From Pseudaquabacterium pictum (GTDB lineage Bacteria > Pseudomonadota > Gammaproteobacteria > Burkholderiales > Burkholderiaceae_C), in NCBI RefSeq assembly GCF_005403045.1, contig NZ_BJCL01000008.1, forward strand, positions 124,001-188,000: 64,000 bases of DNA, given 5' to 3'. Below the pieces are notes generated by a model. The model did not search any database. It had not been told where the DNA came from and saw nothing but the letters and a program-made list of their open reading frames with translations. Position numbers and translations under genes: made by a program. Shown piece by piece: positions 11,103-22,256 of this stretch. The stretch's first letter is position 1; every line of letters starts with the position of its first letter.

Positions 11103-11204
11103 GAGGGGTGCCTGTGTGCAGGCGGCCGCTCGCGGATCAGGGGGCCGGGGCGCACTGCGGGGCGCCAGAACGGCCACCCGCTGCGTGCTGCCGCGGGTGT
11201 TGTG

Positions 11205-11471
11205 TCAGTGGGGGTGGTGCGGGGCTGCCGGGGTGGCTGCCCATTCCGCCGGGGTGAGCGTCTTCATCGACAGCGCGTGGATCTGCTCGCGCATTCTATC
11301 GCCCAGGGCACTGTAGACCCGCTGGTGGCGGCGCACCCGGGCCAGGCCTTCGAACTCGGCCGAGACGATGGTGGCAAAGAAGTGGCGGCCGTCGCCCTCC
11401 ACATCCAGGTGTTGGCAGGGCAGGCCGGCGGCGATGAAGCCGCGCACCTCGTCGGCAGTGGGTTCAGACAT
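11205..11471 (-). CDS. BolA/IbaG-family protein
   Basis: An 88-residue BolA-like protein; family members work with monothiol glutaredoxins in Fe-S handling or act as small regulators. The conserved helix-turn-helix-like segment is visible (DGRHFFATIVSAEFEGLARVRRHQRVY, with ALGDRMREQIHALSMKTLTPAEW following). The His residues in GRHF and VRRHQ fit cluster-ligand positions. It lies between the ABC permease and murA, as IbaG does in many proteobacteria. The C-terminal HHPH tail is unusual. Confidence 0.9.
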   Translation of the reverse strand: MSEPTADEVRGFIAAGLPCQHLDVEGDGRHFFATIVSAEFEGLARVRRHQRVYSALGDRMREQIHALSMKTLTPAEWAATPAAPHHPH

Positions 11472-11477
11472 GGCGCA

Positions 11478-11483
11478 ATTATC
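11478..11483 (-). promoter_or_regulatory. Candidate -10 box of bolA-like gene
   Basis: GATAAT on the minus strand ends 6 nt before the ATG at 11471, within the short gap after the permease gene. No convincing -35 is seen. Confidence 0.35.
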
Positions 11484-11492
11484 GCCCGCCGG

Positions 11493-12257
11493 TCATGGCC
11501 GGATCTTGTAGCCGGTCTTCAGCAGCCGCAGCGCGATGGCACTGACCACCAGGAAGGCCGTGCCCACCACCGCCAGGCTGACCCAGGGCGACACATCGCT
11601 GGTGCCGAAGAAGCCGCGCCGGAAGCCGTCGATCATGTAGAAGAACGGGTTCAGGTGGCTGGCCTCCAGCCAGAACGGCGGCAGGCTGTGCACCGAATAG
11701 AACACGCCCGACAGGAACGTCATCGGCATGATGATGAAGTTCTGGAAGGCCGCCATCTGGTCGAACTTGTCGGCCCACAACCCGGCGATCAGCCCCAGCG
11801 CGCCCAGCATGCCGGCGCCCAGCGCGGCAAACACCAGGATCCACAGCGGCTGCGCAAACGCCGGCGGCGCAAACCACACGGTGACCAGGAACACGCCCAA
11901 TCCCACCGCCAGCCCGCGCACCACGCTGGCGCCCACATAGCCGACGAACCAGGCCCAGTGCGACAGCGGCGAGACCAGCAGAAACACCAGGTTGCCGGTG
12001 ACCTTGCTCTGCACCAGACTGCTGGAGCTGTTGGCGAAGGCGTTCTGCAGCACGCTCATCATCACCAGGCCGGGGATCAGGAAGCTGGTGTAGCCGACGC
12101 CGTCGAACACCTGCACCTTGTCCTCCAGCACATGGCCGAAGATCAGCAGGTACATCACCGCGGTGAGCACTGGCGCGGCCACGGTCTGGAAGCCGACGTT
12201 CCAGAACCGCAGGATCTCCTTCCTGAACAGCGTCTGCGCGCCCGCCAGCCGGATCAT
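11493..12257 (-). CDS. ABC-2 type permease (YadH-like)
   Basis: A 254-residue integral membrane protein with about six hydrophobic helices, starting MIRLAGAQTLFRKEILRFW. The ABC-2 permease pattern is clear (FLIPGLVMMSVLQNAF, LISPL-like LLVSPLSHW, FLSGVFYSVHSLPPFW near the C-terminal third). It starts in an ATGA overlap with the ATPase gene and together they form an exporter. The pair resembles YadG/YadH of E. coli. The substrate is unknown. Confidence 0.92.
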   Translation of the reverse strand: MIRLAGAQTLFRKEILRFWNVGFQTVAAPVLTAVMYLLIFGHVLEDKVQVFDGVGYTSFLIPGLVMMSVLQNAFANSSSSLVQSKVTGNLVFLLVSPLSHWAWFVGYVGASVVRGLAVGLGVFLVTVWFAPPAFAQPLWILVFAALGAGMLGALGLIAGLWADKFDQMAAFQNFIIMPMTFLSGVFYSVHSLPPFWLEASHLNPFFYMIDGFRRGFFGTSDVSPWVSLAVVGTAFLVVSAIALRLLKTGYKIRP

Positions 12258-13198
12258 GCGGGCACCGCCTGGGGCTGCGCCGGCGCGGCAGAAGGCCGGC
12301 CGCCGTTCATGATCTCGACGAACACGTCTTCCAGGTCGGCACGGCCGATCTCCAGGTCTTCGATCCTGACGCCCGCCTCGCGCAACACGGCCAGCAGGTG
12401 CTCCACGTCGGGCGCGTCCTTGGCCTTCAGCTGCACGATGCGGCCGGTGATCCGGGCCTGCGCGGCCAGCGTGGCCGGCAGGGCCTGGTCGGTCTTGAAG
12501 CGCAGCATGGTGCTGGCACTGGCCGACAGCAGGTTGGCGGTGCGGTCCAGTGCCACCAGCTCGCCCTTGCGCAGCATGCCGATGCGGTGGCACAGGGCCT
12601 CGGCCTCTTCCAGGTAGTGGGTGGTCAGCAGCACGGTGTGGCCTTCGCGGTTCAGCCGGGCGATGAAGGCCCACAAGGTCTGGCGCAGCTCCACATCGAC
12701 ACCAGCGGTGGGCTCGTCCAGCACGATGACCGGTGGCCGGTGCACCAGGGCCTGGGCCACCAGCACCCGGCGCTTCATGCCGCCCGACAGTTGGCGCATA
12801 TTGGCATTGGCCTTGTCGGCCAGGCCCAGCTCCTGCAGCAGCTCGTCGATCCAGGCGTCGTTGTTCTTGACCCCGAAGTAGCCGCTCTGGATGCGCAGCG
12901 CATCGCGCACCGAGAAGAACGGGTCGAAGACCAGCTCCTGCGGCACGATGCCCAGCGACATGCGGGCGGCCGCGGCATCGGACTGCACGTCGTGGCCCAT
13001 CACGGTGACCTGGCCAGCGGTGGCCCGGGTCAGGCCGGCCAGCACCGAGATCAGCGTGGTCTTGCCGGCGCCGTTGGGCCCCAGCAGGCCGAAGAACTCA
13101 CCACGCTGGATGTCGAACGACACCCCGGCCAGCGCGCGGAAGGTGCCCCGGGCACCGGTGTAGGTCTTCTCGACCTGTTGGAAGCGGACGGCGGGCAT
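12254..13198 (-). CDS. ABC transporter ATPase (YadG-like)
   Basis: A 314-residue ATPase with Walker A GPNGAGKTT near residue 38, the Q-loop VPQE, signature RQLSGGMKRRV, Walker B PVIVLDEPTAGVD and the H-loop LLTTHYLEEAE. The C-terminal third matches the DUF4162-type region of ABC-2 exporters. The start at 13198 (MPAVRFQQVEKTY) is chosen over the upstream GTG/ATG codons by homology. It heads the minus-strand block that runs into bolA, murA and the his genes. Confidence 0.94.
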   Translation of the reverse strand: MPAVRFQQVEKTYTGARGTFRALAGVSFDIQRGEFFGLLGPNGAGKTTLISVLAGLTRATAGQVTVMGHDVQSDAAAARMSLGIVPQELVFDPFFSVRDALRIQSGYFGVKNNDAWIDELLQELGLADKANANMRQLSGGMKRRVLVAQALVHRPPVIVLDEPTAGVDVELRQTLWAFIARLNREGHTVLLTTHYLEEAEALCHRIGMLRKGELVALDRTANLLSASASTMLRFKTDQALPATLAAQARITGRIVQLKAKDAPDVEHLLAVLREAGVRIEDLEIGRADLEDVFVEIMNGGRPSAAPAQPQAVPA

Positions 13199-13207
13199 AG
13201 GGGCGCG

Positions 13208-13213
13208 ATTGTA
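13208..13213 (-). promoter_or_regulatory. Candidate -10 box of ABC exporter operon
   Basis: TACAAT on the minus strand lies 9 nt before the ATPase ATG. A weak CTGCCG stands 17 bp upstream. This could be the main promoter of the exporter-bolA-murA-his block. Confidence 0.4.
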
Positions 13214-13319
13214 GGGAGGGGGTTGGCCTGCGGCAGGCGCCAAGGCGTCATGTCAGGGACAGCCACCGCATCCGGCAGGGGCGCGAGGTGCTAGATTGGC
13301 CGATGCTCTGAAACGTCCC

Positions 13320-14027
13320 ATGCCCGACGCCAAAACCCCTGCTCCTGCCGACAAGCCCACGGCCAAGTCCGCCGCCAAGAAGCCGCGCCGCACTGCCGAG
13401 CGCATCCTGGAAGTGACGCTGGACCTGTTCAACCGCTTTGGCGAGCCCAATGTCAGCACCACGCTGATCTCGGCCGAGCTGGGCATCAGCCCGGGCAATC
13501 TGTACTACCACTACCCGGCCAAGGACGAGCTGATCAACGCGCTGTTCGACCGCTACGAGCGCGGCCTGACCGATCTGCTGCATGCCGCCGACAACGTGCG
13601 CAACGTCGAGGACGCCTGGCTGTTCTTCCACATGCTGTTCGAGCTGATCTGGCAGTACCGCTTCCTCTACCGCGACCTGAACGATCTGCTCAGCAAGAAC
13701 CGCCGGCTGGAGACGCACTTCCAGTTCGTGCTCAAGAACAAGTCGCGTGCGGTGGCCCAGGTGCTGGATGGTCTGACCCGCGGCAGCAGCCTGCGCATCG
13801 ACCGCCGCGAGAGCGAGACCGTGGCCAGCGCCATGGTGGTGGTGCTGACCTACTGGCTCAGCTACGAGTACGTGCGCGACCCGCGCCGTGCACTGGAGCC
13901 CGAAAGCGCCGCCGCCGCCCTGTCACGCGGCGCGTACCACGTGCTGAGCCTGCTGATGCCCTACCTGGAGCCGCAGTCGCGCGAGCACCTGTTCCAGATC
14001 GCCGGCGCCTACCGCAGCAACGACTGA
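13320..14027 (+). CDS. TetR-family transcriptional regulator
   Basis: A 235-residue regulator. After a Lys/Ala/Pro-rich N-terminal arm (residues 1-25) comes a TetR helix-turn-helix: RILEVTLDLFNRFGEPNVSTTLIS then ELGISPGNLYYHYPAKDELI. The C-terminal region is all-helical and includes the WLFFHMLFELIWQYRFLYRDLNDLLS stretch common in the AcrR-like group seen next to polyhydroxyalkanoate or lipid genes. It is divergent from the ABC exporter, which it may control. The ATG at 13320 is preferred over an in-frame TTG at 13296. Confidence 0.9.
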   Translation: MPDAKTPAPADKPTAKSAAKKPRRTAERILEVTLDLFNRFGEPNVSTTLISAELGISPGNLYYHYPAKDELINALFDRYERGLTDLLHAADNVRNVEDAWLFFHMLFELIWQYRFLYRDLNDLLSKNRRLETHFQFVLKNKSRAVAQVLDGLTRGSSLRIDRRESETVASAMVVVLTYWLSYEYVRDPRRALEPESAAAALSRGAYHVLSLLMPYLEPQSREHLFQIAGAYRSND

Positions 14028-14058
14028 CACCCACGACACCCGACAAGGAGACAAGACC

Positions 14059-14832
14059 ATGGCCAAGTGGACCGCCTTTCCCTACGACGACACCAGCTAT
14101 GCACACGATGCCGCCGGCCTGAAGAAGCACTGGGCCCGCCTGCACATCGGTGATGCCGAGCCGCTGCCGAAGGAGGCCGCGGTGCTCACCGCCTGGGGCC
14201 ACTTCCACGCCGGTGAGTTCCAGAAGGCGCATGACGCCGGCCTGAAGGCGGGCGGCGCCGGCATCACCGTGGCCAACAAGGCCCAGAGCATCTACGCCAC
14301 CTACCTGGAGAAGAGCGAGAAGATCCGGCTGGCGATGTTCCAGGAAGTGGCCGCCCGCGCCGAGGCGCAGATCGCCGAGGACGCCAAGAACCCCAATGCC
14401 CACTACTGGCTGGCCTATGCGCTGGGCCGCTACGGCCAGGGCATCAGCGTGGCCAAGGCACTGGCCCAGGGCCTGGGCAGCCAGGTGAAGAACGCGCTGG
14501 AGACCACCATCAAGCTGGCTCCGAAGCATGCCGATGCCCACATCGCGCTGGGCGCCTTCCATGCCGAGGTGATCGACAAGGTGGGCAAGCTGCTGGGCCG
14601 CACCCAGGGGGCCGACGCCGCCACCGGGTTGAAGCTGTTCCAGCAGGCATTGAAGCTGAATCCCGGCTCGGCCATCGGCATGGTGGAGTACGCCAACGGC
14701 CTGGTGATGCTGGAAGGCGACAAGCGGATGAAGGAAGCCGAGAAGCTCTATGCCCAGGCCGCCGCCTGCACCGCCGCCGATGCGATGGAGCGGCTGGACA
14801 TCGAGATGGCCAAGGCCGAGCTCGAAGACTGA
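14059..14832 (+). CDS. TPR-repeat protein of unknown function
   Basis: A 257-residue helical protein without signal peptide. Repeated helix pairs with TPR character are visible: AWGHFHAGEFQKAHDAGLKAG, HYWLAYALGRYGQGISVAKAL, ADAHIALGAFHAEVIDK and a last one around LFQQALKLNPGSAIGMVEYANGLVML. AAGGAG precedes the ATG. It follows the TetR gene by 31 nt on the same strand, so they may be cotranscribed, and it ends 7 nt from convergent proB. Its role is unknown; a protein-protein scaffold is likely. Confidence 0.85.
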   Translation: MAKWTAFPYDDTSYAHDAAGLKKHWARLHIGDAEPLPKEAAVLTAWGHFHAGEFQKAHDAGLKAGGAGITVANKAQSIYATYLEKSEKIRLAMFQEVAARAEAQIAEDAKNPNAHYWLAYALGRYGQGISVAKALAQGLGSQVKNALETTIKLAPKHADAHIALGAFHAEVIDKVGKLLGRTQGADAATGLKLFQQALKLNPGSAIGMVEYANGLVMLEGDKRMKEAEKLYAQAAACTAADAMERLDIEMAKAELED

Positions 14833-14839
14833 TTCAGGC

Positions 14840-17382
<2,543 letters not shown>

Positions 17383-17418
17383 GGTTCAAAAACTCCTGAT
17401 GACGGGACGTTGCGGGCC

Positions 17419-17730
17419 TCAGACGCCGATGGCGCCGATTTCCAGCTCGGTGTAGGTCTGGCGGTGGCCGCCGTGCCGCTGATAGTGCTTGCGGCGACGC
17501 ATCTTGAAGATGCGCACCTTGTCGTGCTTGCCGTGCGAGACCACGGTGGCTTTCACCGTGGCGCCGGCCACCAGGGGGGTTCCGATCGTCAGGTCGGCGC
17601 CGTTTCCGACGGCCAGCACCTGGTCGATCACGATCTCCTGGCCCACGTCCGCTGCTATCTGTTCTACCTTGATCTTTTCGCCGGCAGCAACCTTGAATTG
17701 CTTGCCACCGGTTTTAATGAGCGCGTACAT
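17419..17730 (-). CDS. rplU: 50S ribosomal protein L21
   Basis: L21 (103 residues) is a primary 23S rRNA-binding protein. It begins [23 protein letters not shown] and has the C-terminal [19 protein letters not shown] signature. It heads the rplU-rpmA-obgE-proB run and is divergent from ispB. Confidence 0.98.
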   Translation of the reverse strand: MYALIKTGGKQFKVAAGEKIKVEQIAADVGQEIVIDQVLAVGNGADLTIGTPLVAGATVKATVVSHGKHDKVRIFKMRRRKHYQRHGGHRQTYTELEIGAIGV

Positions 17731-17818
17731 AAGTGCCTCTGGGGTTGTTCACTTCCATCCAACGTCGGCAACCAGCCCGGGCTTGCCGATCCCTCGGCCA
17801 ACGCCGAAGGAACCCGCG

Positions 17819-17824
17819 ATGATA
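17819..17824 (-). promoter_or_regulatory. Candidate -10 box of rplU
   Basis: TATCAT on the minus strand, about 90 nt before the rplU ATG. The -35 region at 17-18 bp is poor (around TGCGTG). This is a low-confidence call. Confidence 0.3.
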
Positions 17825-17940
17825 GCAGACGATCCGGGTTTGCACGCAGATTTCATGCATCCAGCGGCTGTCTCGTTGCTGAGTCGGCCCCAACCCTGAG
17901 GCCAGCCCGTCGGCGCCGGGACCGGTCGGCGGGGGCTCCC

Positions 17941-17946
17941 TATAAT
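17941..17946 (+). promoter_or_regulatory. Candidate -10 box of ispB
   Basis: A consensus TATAAT stands 28 nt before the ispB GTG. No clear -35 hexamer is visible at the right distance in the GC-rich upstream region. Confidence 0.55.
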
Positions 17947-17974
17947 TTAGGGTCATCCCTCGACCCGAGCCTCT

Positions 17975-18958
17975 GTGAACGACCTCCTCACCCCTCCATC
18001 GGCCGACATCGACCCGATGGCCGCCGACATGCAGCGGGTGGACGAGGTCATCCGTCTGCGCCTGGCCTCGGACGTCGCGCTGATCAACCAGATCTCCCAT
18101 TACATCGTCAGCGCCGGCGGCAAGCGCATCCGCCCCCGTCTGGTGCTGCTGGTCGCCCAGGCGCTGGGCTTCGTCGGGCCAGAGCGGCACGAGCTGGCCG
18201 CCACCGTCGAGTTCATCCACACCGCCACGCTGTTGCACGACGACGTGGTCGACGAATCCTCGCTGCGCCGCGGCCAGCAGACGGCCAACGCGCTGTTCGG
18301 CAATGCCGCCAGCGTGCTGGTGGGCGACTTCCTCTACTCGCGCGCCTTCCAGATGATGGTCGGCGTCAACCGCATGCGGGTGCTGGAAGTGCTGGCCGAC
18401 GCCACCAACGTGATTGCCGAGGGCGAGGTGCTGCAGTTGATGAACATGCACGACCCCGACCTGGCGGTCGACGATTACCTGCGTGTCATCCGCTACAAGA
18501 CGGCCAAGCTGTTCGAGGCCAGCGCCCGCCTGGGTGCGGTGCTGGCCAATGCCCCGCGCGAGGTGGAGGAAGCCTGCGCCGACTGCGGCCGCGCCCTGGG
18601 CACGGCCTTCCAGCTGGTGGACGACCTGCTCGACTACGAGGGCGACACCCACGCGTTGGGCAAGAACGTCGGCGATGACCTGCGCGAGGGCAAGCCCACC
18701 CTGCCGCTGCTGGTGGCCATGGCGCGCAGCTCCGAGGCCGACCGCCAGCTGATCCGCCAGGCCATCGAGCATGGCGAGCTCGACCGCCTGCAGGACATCA
18801 TCGCCATCGTGCGCCAGACCGGGGCGCTGCAGGCCACCCGCCAGGCCGCGCGCGACGAGGCAGATGCCGCGGCGAAAGCACTTTCTGCACTGCCCGATTC
18901 AGCAGCCCGGCAAGCTCTGCTAAACTTATGTGCTCGGTCGGTGGAGCGATCCTCCTGA
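17975..18958 (+). CDS. ispB: Octaprenyl (polyprenyl) diphosphate synthase
   Basis: IspB makes the long isoprenoid side chain of ubiquinone. The 327-residue protein has the two Asp-rich motifs of trans-prenyltransferases: LLHDDVVDES near residues 86-95 and FQLVDDLLDYEGD near 214, plus the GGKRIRP substrate motif near residue 46. It starts with GTG just after a TATAAT box. It is divergent from rplU, a conserved arrangement, and precedes tRNA-Pro. Confidence 0.95.
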   Translation: MNDLLTPPSADIDPMAADMQRVDEVIRLRLASDVALINQISHYIVSAGGKRIRPRLVLLVAQALGFVGPERHELAATVEFIHTATLLHDDVVDESSLRRGQQTANALFGNAASVLVGDFLYSRAFQMMVGVNRMRVLEVLADATNVIAEGEVLQLMNMHDPDLAVDDYLRVIRYKTAKLFEASARLGAVLANAPREVEEACADCGRALGTAFQLVDDLLDYEGDTHALGKNVGDDLREGKPTLPLLVAMARSSEADRQLIRQAIEHGELDRLQDIIAIVRQTGALQATRQAARDEADAAAKALSALPDSAARQALLNLCARSVERSS

Positions 18959-18972
18959 ACCGACATCACCAT

Positions 18973-19049
18973 CGGGGTGTAGCTTAGCCTGGTAGAGCGC
19001 TACGTTCGGGACGTAGAGGCCGGAGGTTCGAATCCTCTCACCCCGACCA
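18973..19049 (+). tRNA. tRNA-Pro(CGG)
   Basis: A 77-nt cloverleaf with acceptor stem CGGGGTG / CACCCCG, D-loop AGCTTAGCCTGGTAGAGC, anticodon arm CTACG-TTCGGGA-CGTAG giving anticodon CGG, T-arm GGAGGTTCGAATCCTCT and an encoded CCA. It decodes CCG, a heavily used Pro codon in this GC-rich DNA. It lies just after ispB. Confidence 0.97.
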
Positions 19050-19072
19050 GATCTGTTGTCCTTCGCGGACTG

Positions 19073-19098
19073 AAAAGCCCCTCCTGCAGGGGCTTTTT
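19073..19098 (+). terminator. Rho-independent terminator after tRNA-Pro
   Basis: The hairpin AAAGCCCCT / AGGGGCTTT with a short loop is followed by a T-run, 24 nt after the tRNA. Confidence 0.88.
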
Positions 19099-19194
19099 CA
19101 CGTCCGGGCCCGGCCTTCGCCTGCCATCCACTTCCTGAACTGGTGGCCGATGCCCACGGTTCTAGGCGTTACAGTCGACGATTGATCGGTCATC

Positions 19195-20949
19195 ATGGCG
19201 CGGTCAGCTGTCGTCACCTGCCGCGAAGCCGCCTTGGAAACTCTGGTCGAACCACCGCAATCGTCGTTGTCTGGCGTGGCCCGGGTGCTGGTGCATGCGG
19301 GCAAGCTCAGCAGCAAGGCGGCCGAAGACCTGGCCAAGTCGGCCAAGGACCGCCGCATCAGCTTCATCGGCGCGGTCATCGCCTCGGGTGCGGTGTCGGC
19401 CTTCGATCTGGCGCACACCCTGTCCACCGCCCTGGCGCTGCCGCTGCTGGACCTGTCGGCGGTCGATTTCGAACGGCTGCCCAAGAACATCGTCGAACCC
19501 AAGCTGGCGGTGCAGTACCAGCTGGTGATGCTGGGGCGCCGTGGCAACCGCCTGTTCATCGGCGGCGCCGACCCCACCGACCAGGAGGCGGTCGAGCGCA
19601 TCAAGTTCGCCACCCAGCTGTCGCCCGAGTGGGTGATCGTCGAGTACGACAAGCTGGCGCGCATCATGGAGTCGCAGGGCGCGACGGCCACCGAGACACT
19701 GGAAGCGCTGACCGCCGAGGACTTCGAGTTCGACGTCACCGACGATGCCAGCGCACCCGAGGCTTCCGAGGTGGTGGCGGAAGTGGAAGACGCGCCGGTG
19801 GTGCGCTTCCTGCAGAAGATGCTGATCGACGCGATCAACCTGCGCGCCTCCGACCTGCACTTCGAGCCCTACGAATACCACTACCGGGTGCGCTTCCGGG
19901 TCGACGGCGAGCTGCGCGAGATCACCCAGCCGCCGCTGGCGATCAAGGAAAAGCTCGCCTCGCGCATCAAGGTCATCAGCCGGCTGGACATCGCCGAGAA
20001 ACGCGTGCCGCAGGACGGCCGCATGAAGATGAAGTTCGGCAACAAGGCGATCGACTTCCGGGTGTCGACCCTGCCCACCTTGTTCGGCGAGAAGATCGTG
20101 ATCCGGATCCTCGATCCGTCCAGCGCCAAGGTGGGCATCGAGGCCCTGGGCTACGAGAAGATCGAGAAGGAGCGCCTGATGGCCGCCATCGTGCGGCCCT
20201 ATGGCATGGTGCTGGTCACCGGGCCCACCGGCTCGGGCAAGACGGTGTCGCTCTACACCTGCCTGAACATCCTGAACCAGCCTGGCGTGAACATCTCCAC
20301 CGTGGAAGACCCGGCGGAAATCAACCTGCCCGGCGTCAACCAGGTGAACGTGAACGACCGCGCCGGCCTCACCTTCTCGGCGGCGCTGAAGTCCTTCCTG
20401 CGGCAGGACCCGGACATCATCATGGTCGGCGAGATCCGCGACCTGGAGACCGCCGACATCGCCATCAAGGCCGCCCAGACCGGCCACATGGTGATGAGCA
20501 CGCTGCACACCAACGACGCGCCGACCACGCTGACCCGGCTGCTGAACATGGGCGTGGCGCCGTTCAACATCGCCAGCAGCGTGATCCTGATCACGGCCCA
20601 GCGGCTGGCGCGCCGGCTGTGCGAGAACTGCAAGACGCCGGCCGACTACCCTCGCGAGGCGATGCTGCGCGCCGGCTACACCCCCGAAGACCTGGACGGC
20701 ACCTGGAAGCCGTTCCGCGCCGTGGGTTGCAACAGTTGCAACAGCGGCTACAAGGGCCGGGTGGGCGTTTACCAGGTGATGCCGATGACCGAGGCGATCC
20801 AGCGCATCATCCTCAGCGAAGGCACGGCCATGGACATTGCCCAGCAGGCCCAGCGCGATGGCGTGCGCGACCTGCGCCAGTCGGGCCTGGTCAAGGTGCG
20901 CCTGGGCGTGACCACGCTCGAGGAAGTCATCGCGGTGACCAACCAGTGA
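19195..20949 (+). CDS. pilB: Type IV pilus extension ATPase
   Basis: PilB powers pilus extension. The 584-residue protein has an N-terminal MshEN-type domain (about residues 25-150), then the secretion ATPase core: Walker A GPTGSGKT near residue 343, Asp box DPAEINLPGVNQVNV, Walker B DPDIIMVGEIRD near 405 and His box TGHMVMSTLHTNDA. A tetracysteine zinc motif is present (CENC near 475, CNSC near 511). pilC and pilD follow. The start lacks a clear ribosome site but fits the family length. Confidence 0.95.
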   Translation: MARSAVVTCREAALETLVEPPQSSLSGVARVLVHAGKLSSKAAEDLAKSAKDRRISFIGAVIASGAVSAFDLAHTLSTALALPLLDLSAVDFERLPKNIVEPKLAVQYQLVMLGRRGNRLFIGGADPTDQEAVERIKFATQLSPEWVIVEYDKLARIMESQGATATETLEALTAEDFEFDVTDDASAPEASEVVAEVEDAPVVRFLQKMLIDAINLRASDLHFEPYEYHYRVRFRVDGELREITQPPLAIKEKLASRIKVISRLDIAEKRVPQDGRMKMKFGNKAIDFRVSTLPTLFGEKIVIRILDPSSAKVGIEALGYEKIEKERLMAAIVRPYGMVLVTGPTGSGKTVSLYTCLNILNQPGVNISTVEDPAEINLPGVNQVNVNDRAGLTFSAALKSFLRQDPDIIMVGEIRDLETADIAIKAAQTGHMVMSTLHTNDAPTTLTRLLNMGVAPFNIASSVILITAQRLARRLCENCKTPADYPREAMLRAGYTPEDLDGTWKPFRAVGCNSCNSGYKGRVGVYQVMPMTEAIQRIILSEGTAMDIAQQAQRDGVRDLRQSGLVKVRLGVTTLEEVIAVTNQ

Positions 20950-21032
20950 CGGCGCCGATGGTCCATCGCCGCCGGCCACAACGCCGCGGCGCGCCCTGAG
21001 CACCGCAGCAACCCATCCGATCCGGAGCACGC

Positions 21033-22253
21033 ATGGCGACTGCAACAGCCGCGAGAAACGTCAAGGAACTGGTCTTCGAGTGGGAAGGCCGGGACAAGAA
21101 CGGCAAGGTGGTGCGCGGCGAGATCCGCGCCGGCGGCGAGGCCCAGGTCAGCGCCAACCTGCGCCGCCAGGGCATCCTGCTGACCAAGGTGAAGAAGCGC
21201 CGCACCAGCGGCGGCAGCTCGATCAAGCAGAAGGACATCGCCCTCTTCACCCGCCAGCTGGCCACGATGATGAAGGCCGGCGTGCCGCTGCTGCAGGCCT
21301 TCGACATCGTCGGCCGCGGCGCCACCAACCCGCGGCTGACCAAGCTGCTGGGCGACATCCGCTCCGATGTGGAGACCGGCACCAGCCTGTCGGCGGCGTT
21401 CCGCAAGCACCCGATGCACTTCGATGCGCTGTACTGCAACCTGGTGGAAGCCGGCGAGGCCGGCGGCATCCTGGAGCAGCTGCTCGAGCGCCTGGCGATC
21501 TACCAGGAGAAGACGCTCGCCATCAAGAGCAAGATCAAGTCGGCCCTGATGTACCCGATCGCGGTGCTGGTGGTGGCCTTCCTGGTCGTCGTGATCATCA
21601 TGATCAAGGTGATCCCGGCCTTCAAGGAGGTGTTCAGCTCCTTCGGCGCCAACCTGCCGGCACCCACGCTGATGGTGATCGCGATGTCGGAGTTCTTCGT
21701 CGCCTACTGGCCGATCATCTTCGGCCTGATCGGTGGTGGCGGCTACATGTTCATGCAGAGCTGGAAGCGATCGGTGAAGATGCAGATGGTGATGGACCGG
21801 CTGCTGCTGAACCTGCCGATCTTCGGCCCGCTGATCAACAAGTCGGTCATCGCACGCTGGACACGCACGCTGTCGACCATGTTCGCCGCCGGCGTGCCGC
21901 TGGTCGAGGCGCTGGATTCGGTGGGCGGCGCCTCGGGCAATGCGGTGTATGCCGAGGCCACCACCAAGATCCAGCGCGACGTGTCCACCGGCAGTGCGCT
22001 CACCACGTCGATGCAGAGCACCGGCGTGTTCCCGAACATGGTGATCCAGATGGCCTCCATCGGCGAGGAATCCGGCTCGCTGGACCACATGCTGGGCAAG
22101 GCGGCCGAGTTCTACGAGGACGAGGTCGACGACATGGTCAAGGGCCTGTCCAGCCTGATGGAGCCGATCATCATCGTGGTGCTGGGCACGGTGATCGGCG
22201 GCATCGTGGTGGCGATGTACCTTCCCATCTTCCAGATCGGCCAGGTGGTCTGA
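21033..22253 (+). CDS. pilC: Type IV pilus inner-membrane platform protein
   Basis: PilC is the polytopic platform on which PilB acts. The 406-residue protein has two GspF domains with the repeated pattern FTRQLATMMKAGVPLLQAFDI near residue 70 and WTRTLSTMFAAGVPLVEALDS near 275, and transmembrane helices around residues 170-200, 215-240 and 375-400. CGGAG precedes the ATG. It lies 83 nt downstream of pilB. Confidence 0.96.
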   Translation: MATATAARNVKELVFEWEGRDKNGKVVRGEIRAGGEAQVSANLRRQGILLTKVKKRRTSGGSSIKQKDIALFTRQLATMMKAGVPLLQAFDIVGRGATNPRLTKLLGDIRSDVETGTSLSAAFRKHPMHFDALYCNLVEAGEAGGILEQLLERLAIYQEKTLAIKSKIKSALMYPIAVLVVAFLVVVIIMIKVIPAFKEVFSSFGANLPAPTLMVIAMSEFFVAYWPIIFGLIGGGGYMFMQSWKRSVKMQMVMDRLLLNLPIFGPLINKSVIARWTRTLSTMFAAGVPLVEALDSVGGASGNAVYAEATTKIQRDVSTGSALTTSMQSTGVFPNMVIQMASIGEESGSLDHMLGKAAEFYEDEVDDMVKGLSSLMEPIIIVVLGTVIGGIVVAMYLPIFQIGQVV

Positions 22254-22256
22254 CCA

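Noticed and set aside
18973..19194. tRNA-Pro as an integration site
   Set aside because: No integrase, repeated tRNA 3' end or foreign DNA follows; pilB and core genes do.
19204..21045. 613-codon minus-strand open frame over pilB
   Set aside because: Antisense to pilB with His/Asp-rich nonsense composition.
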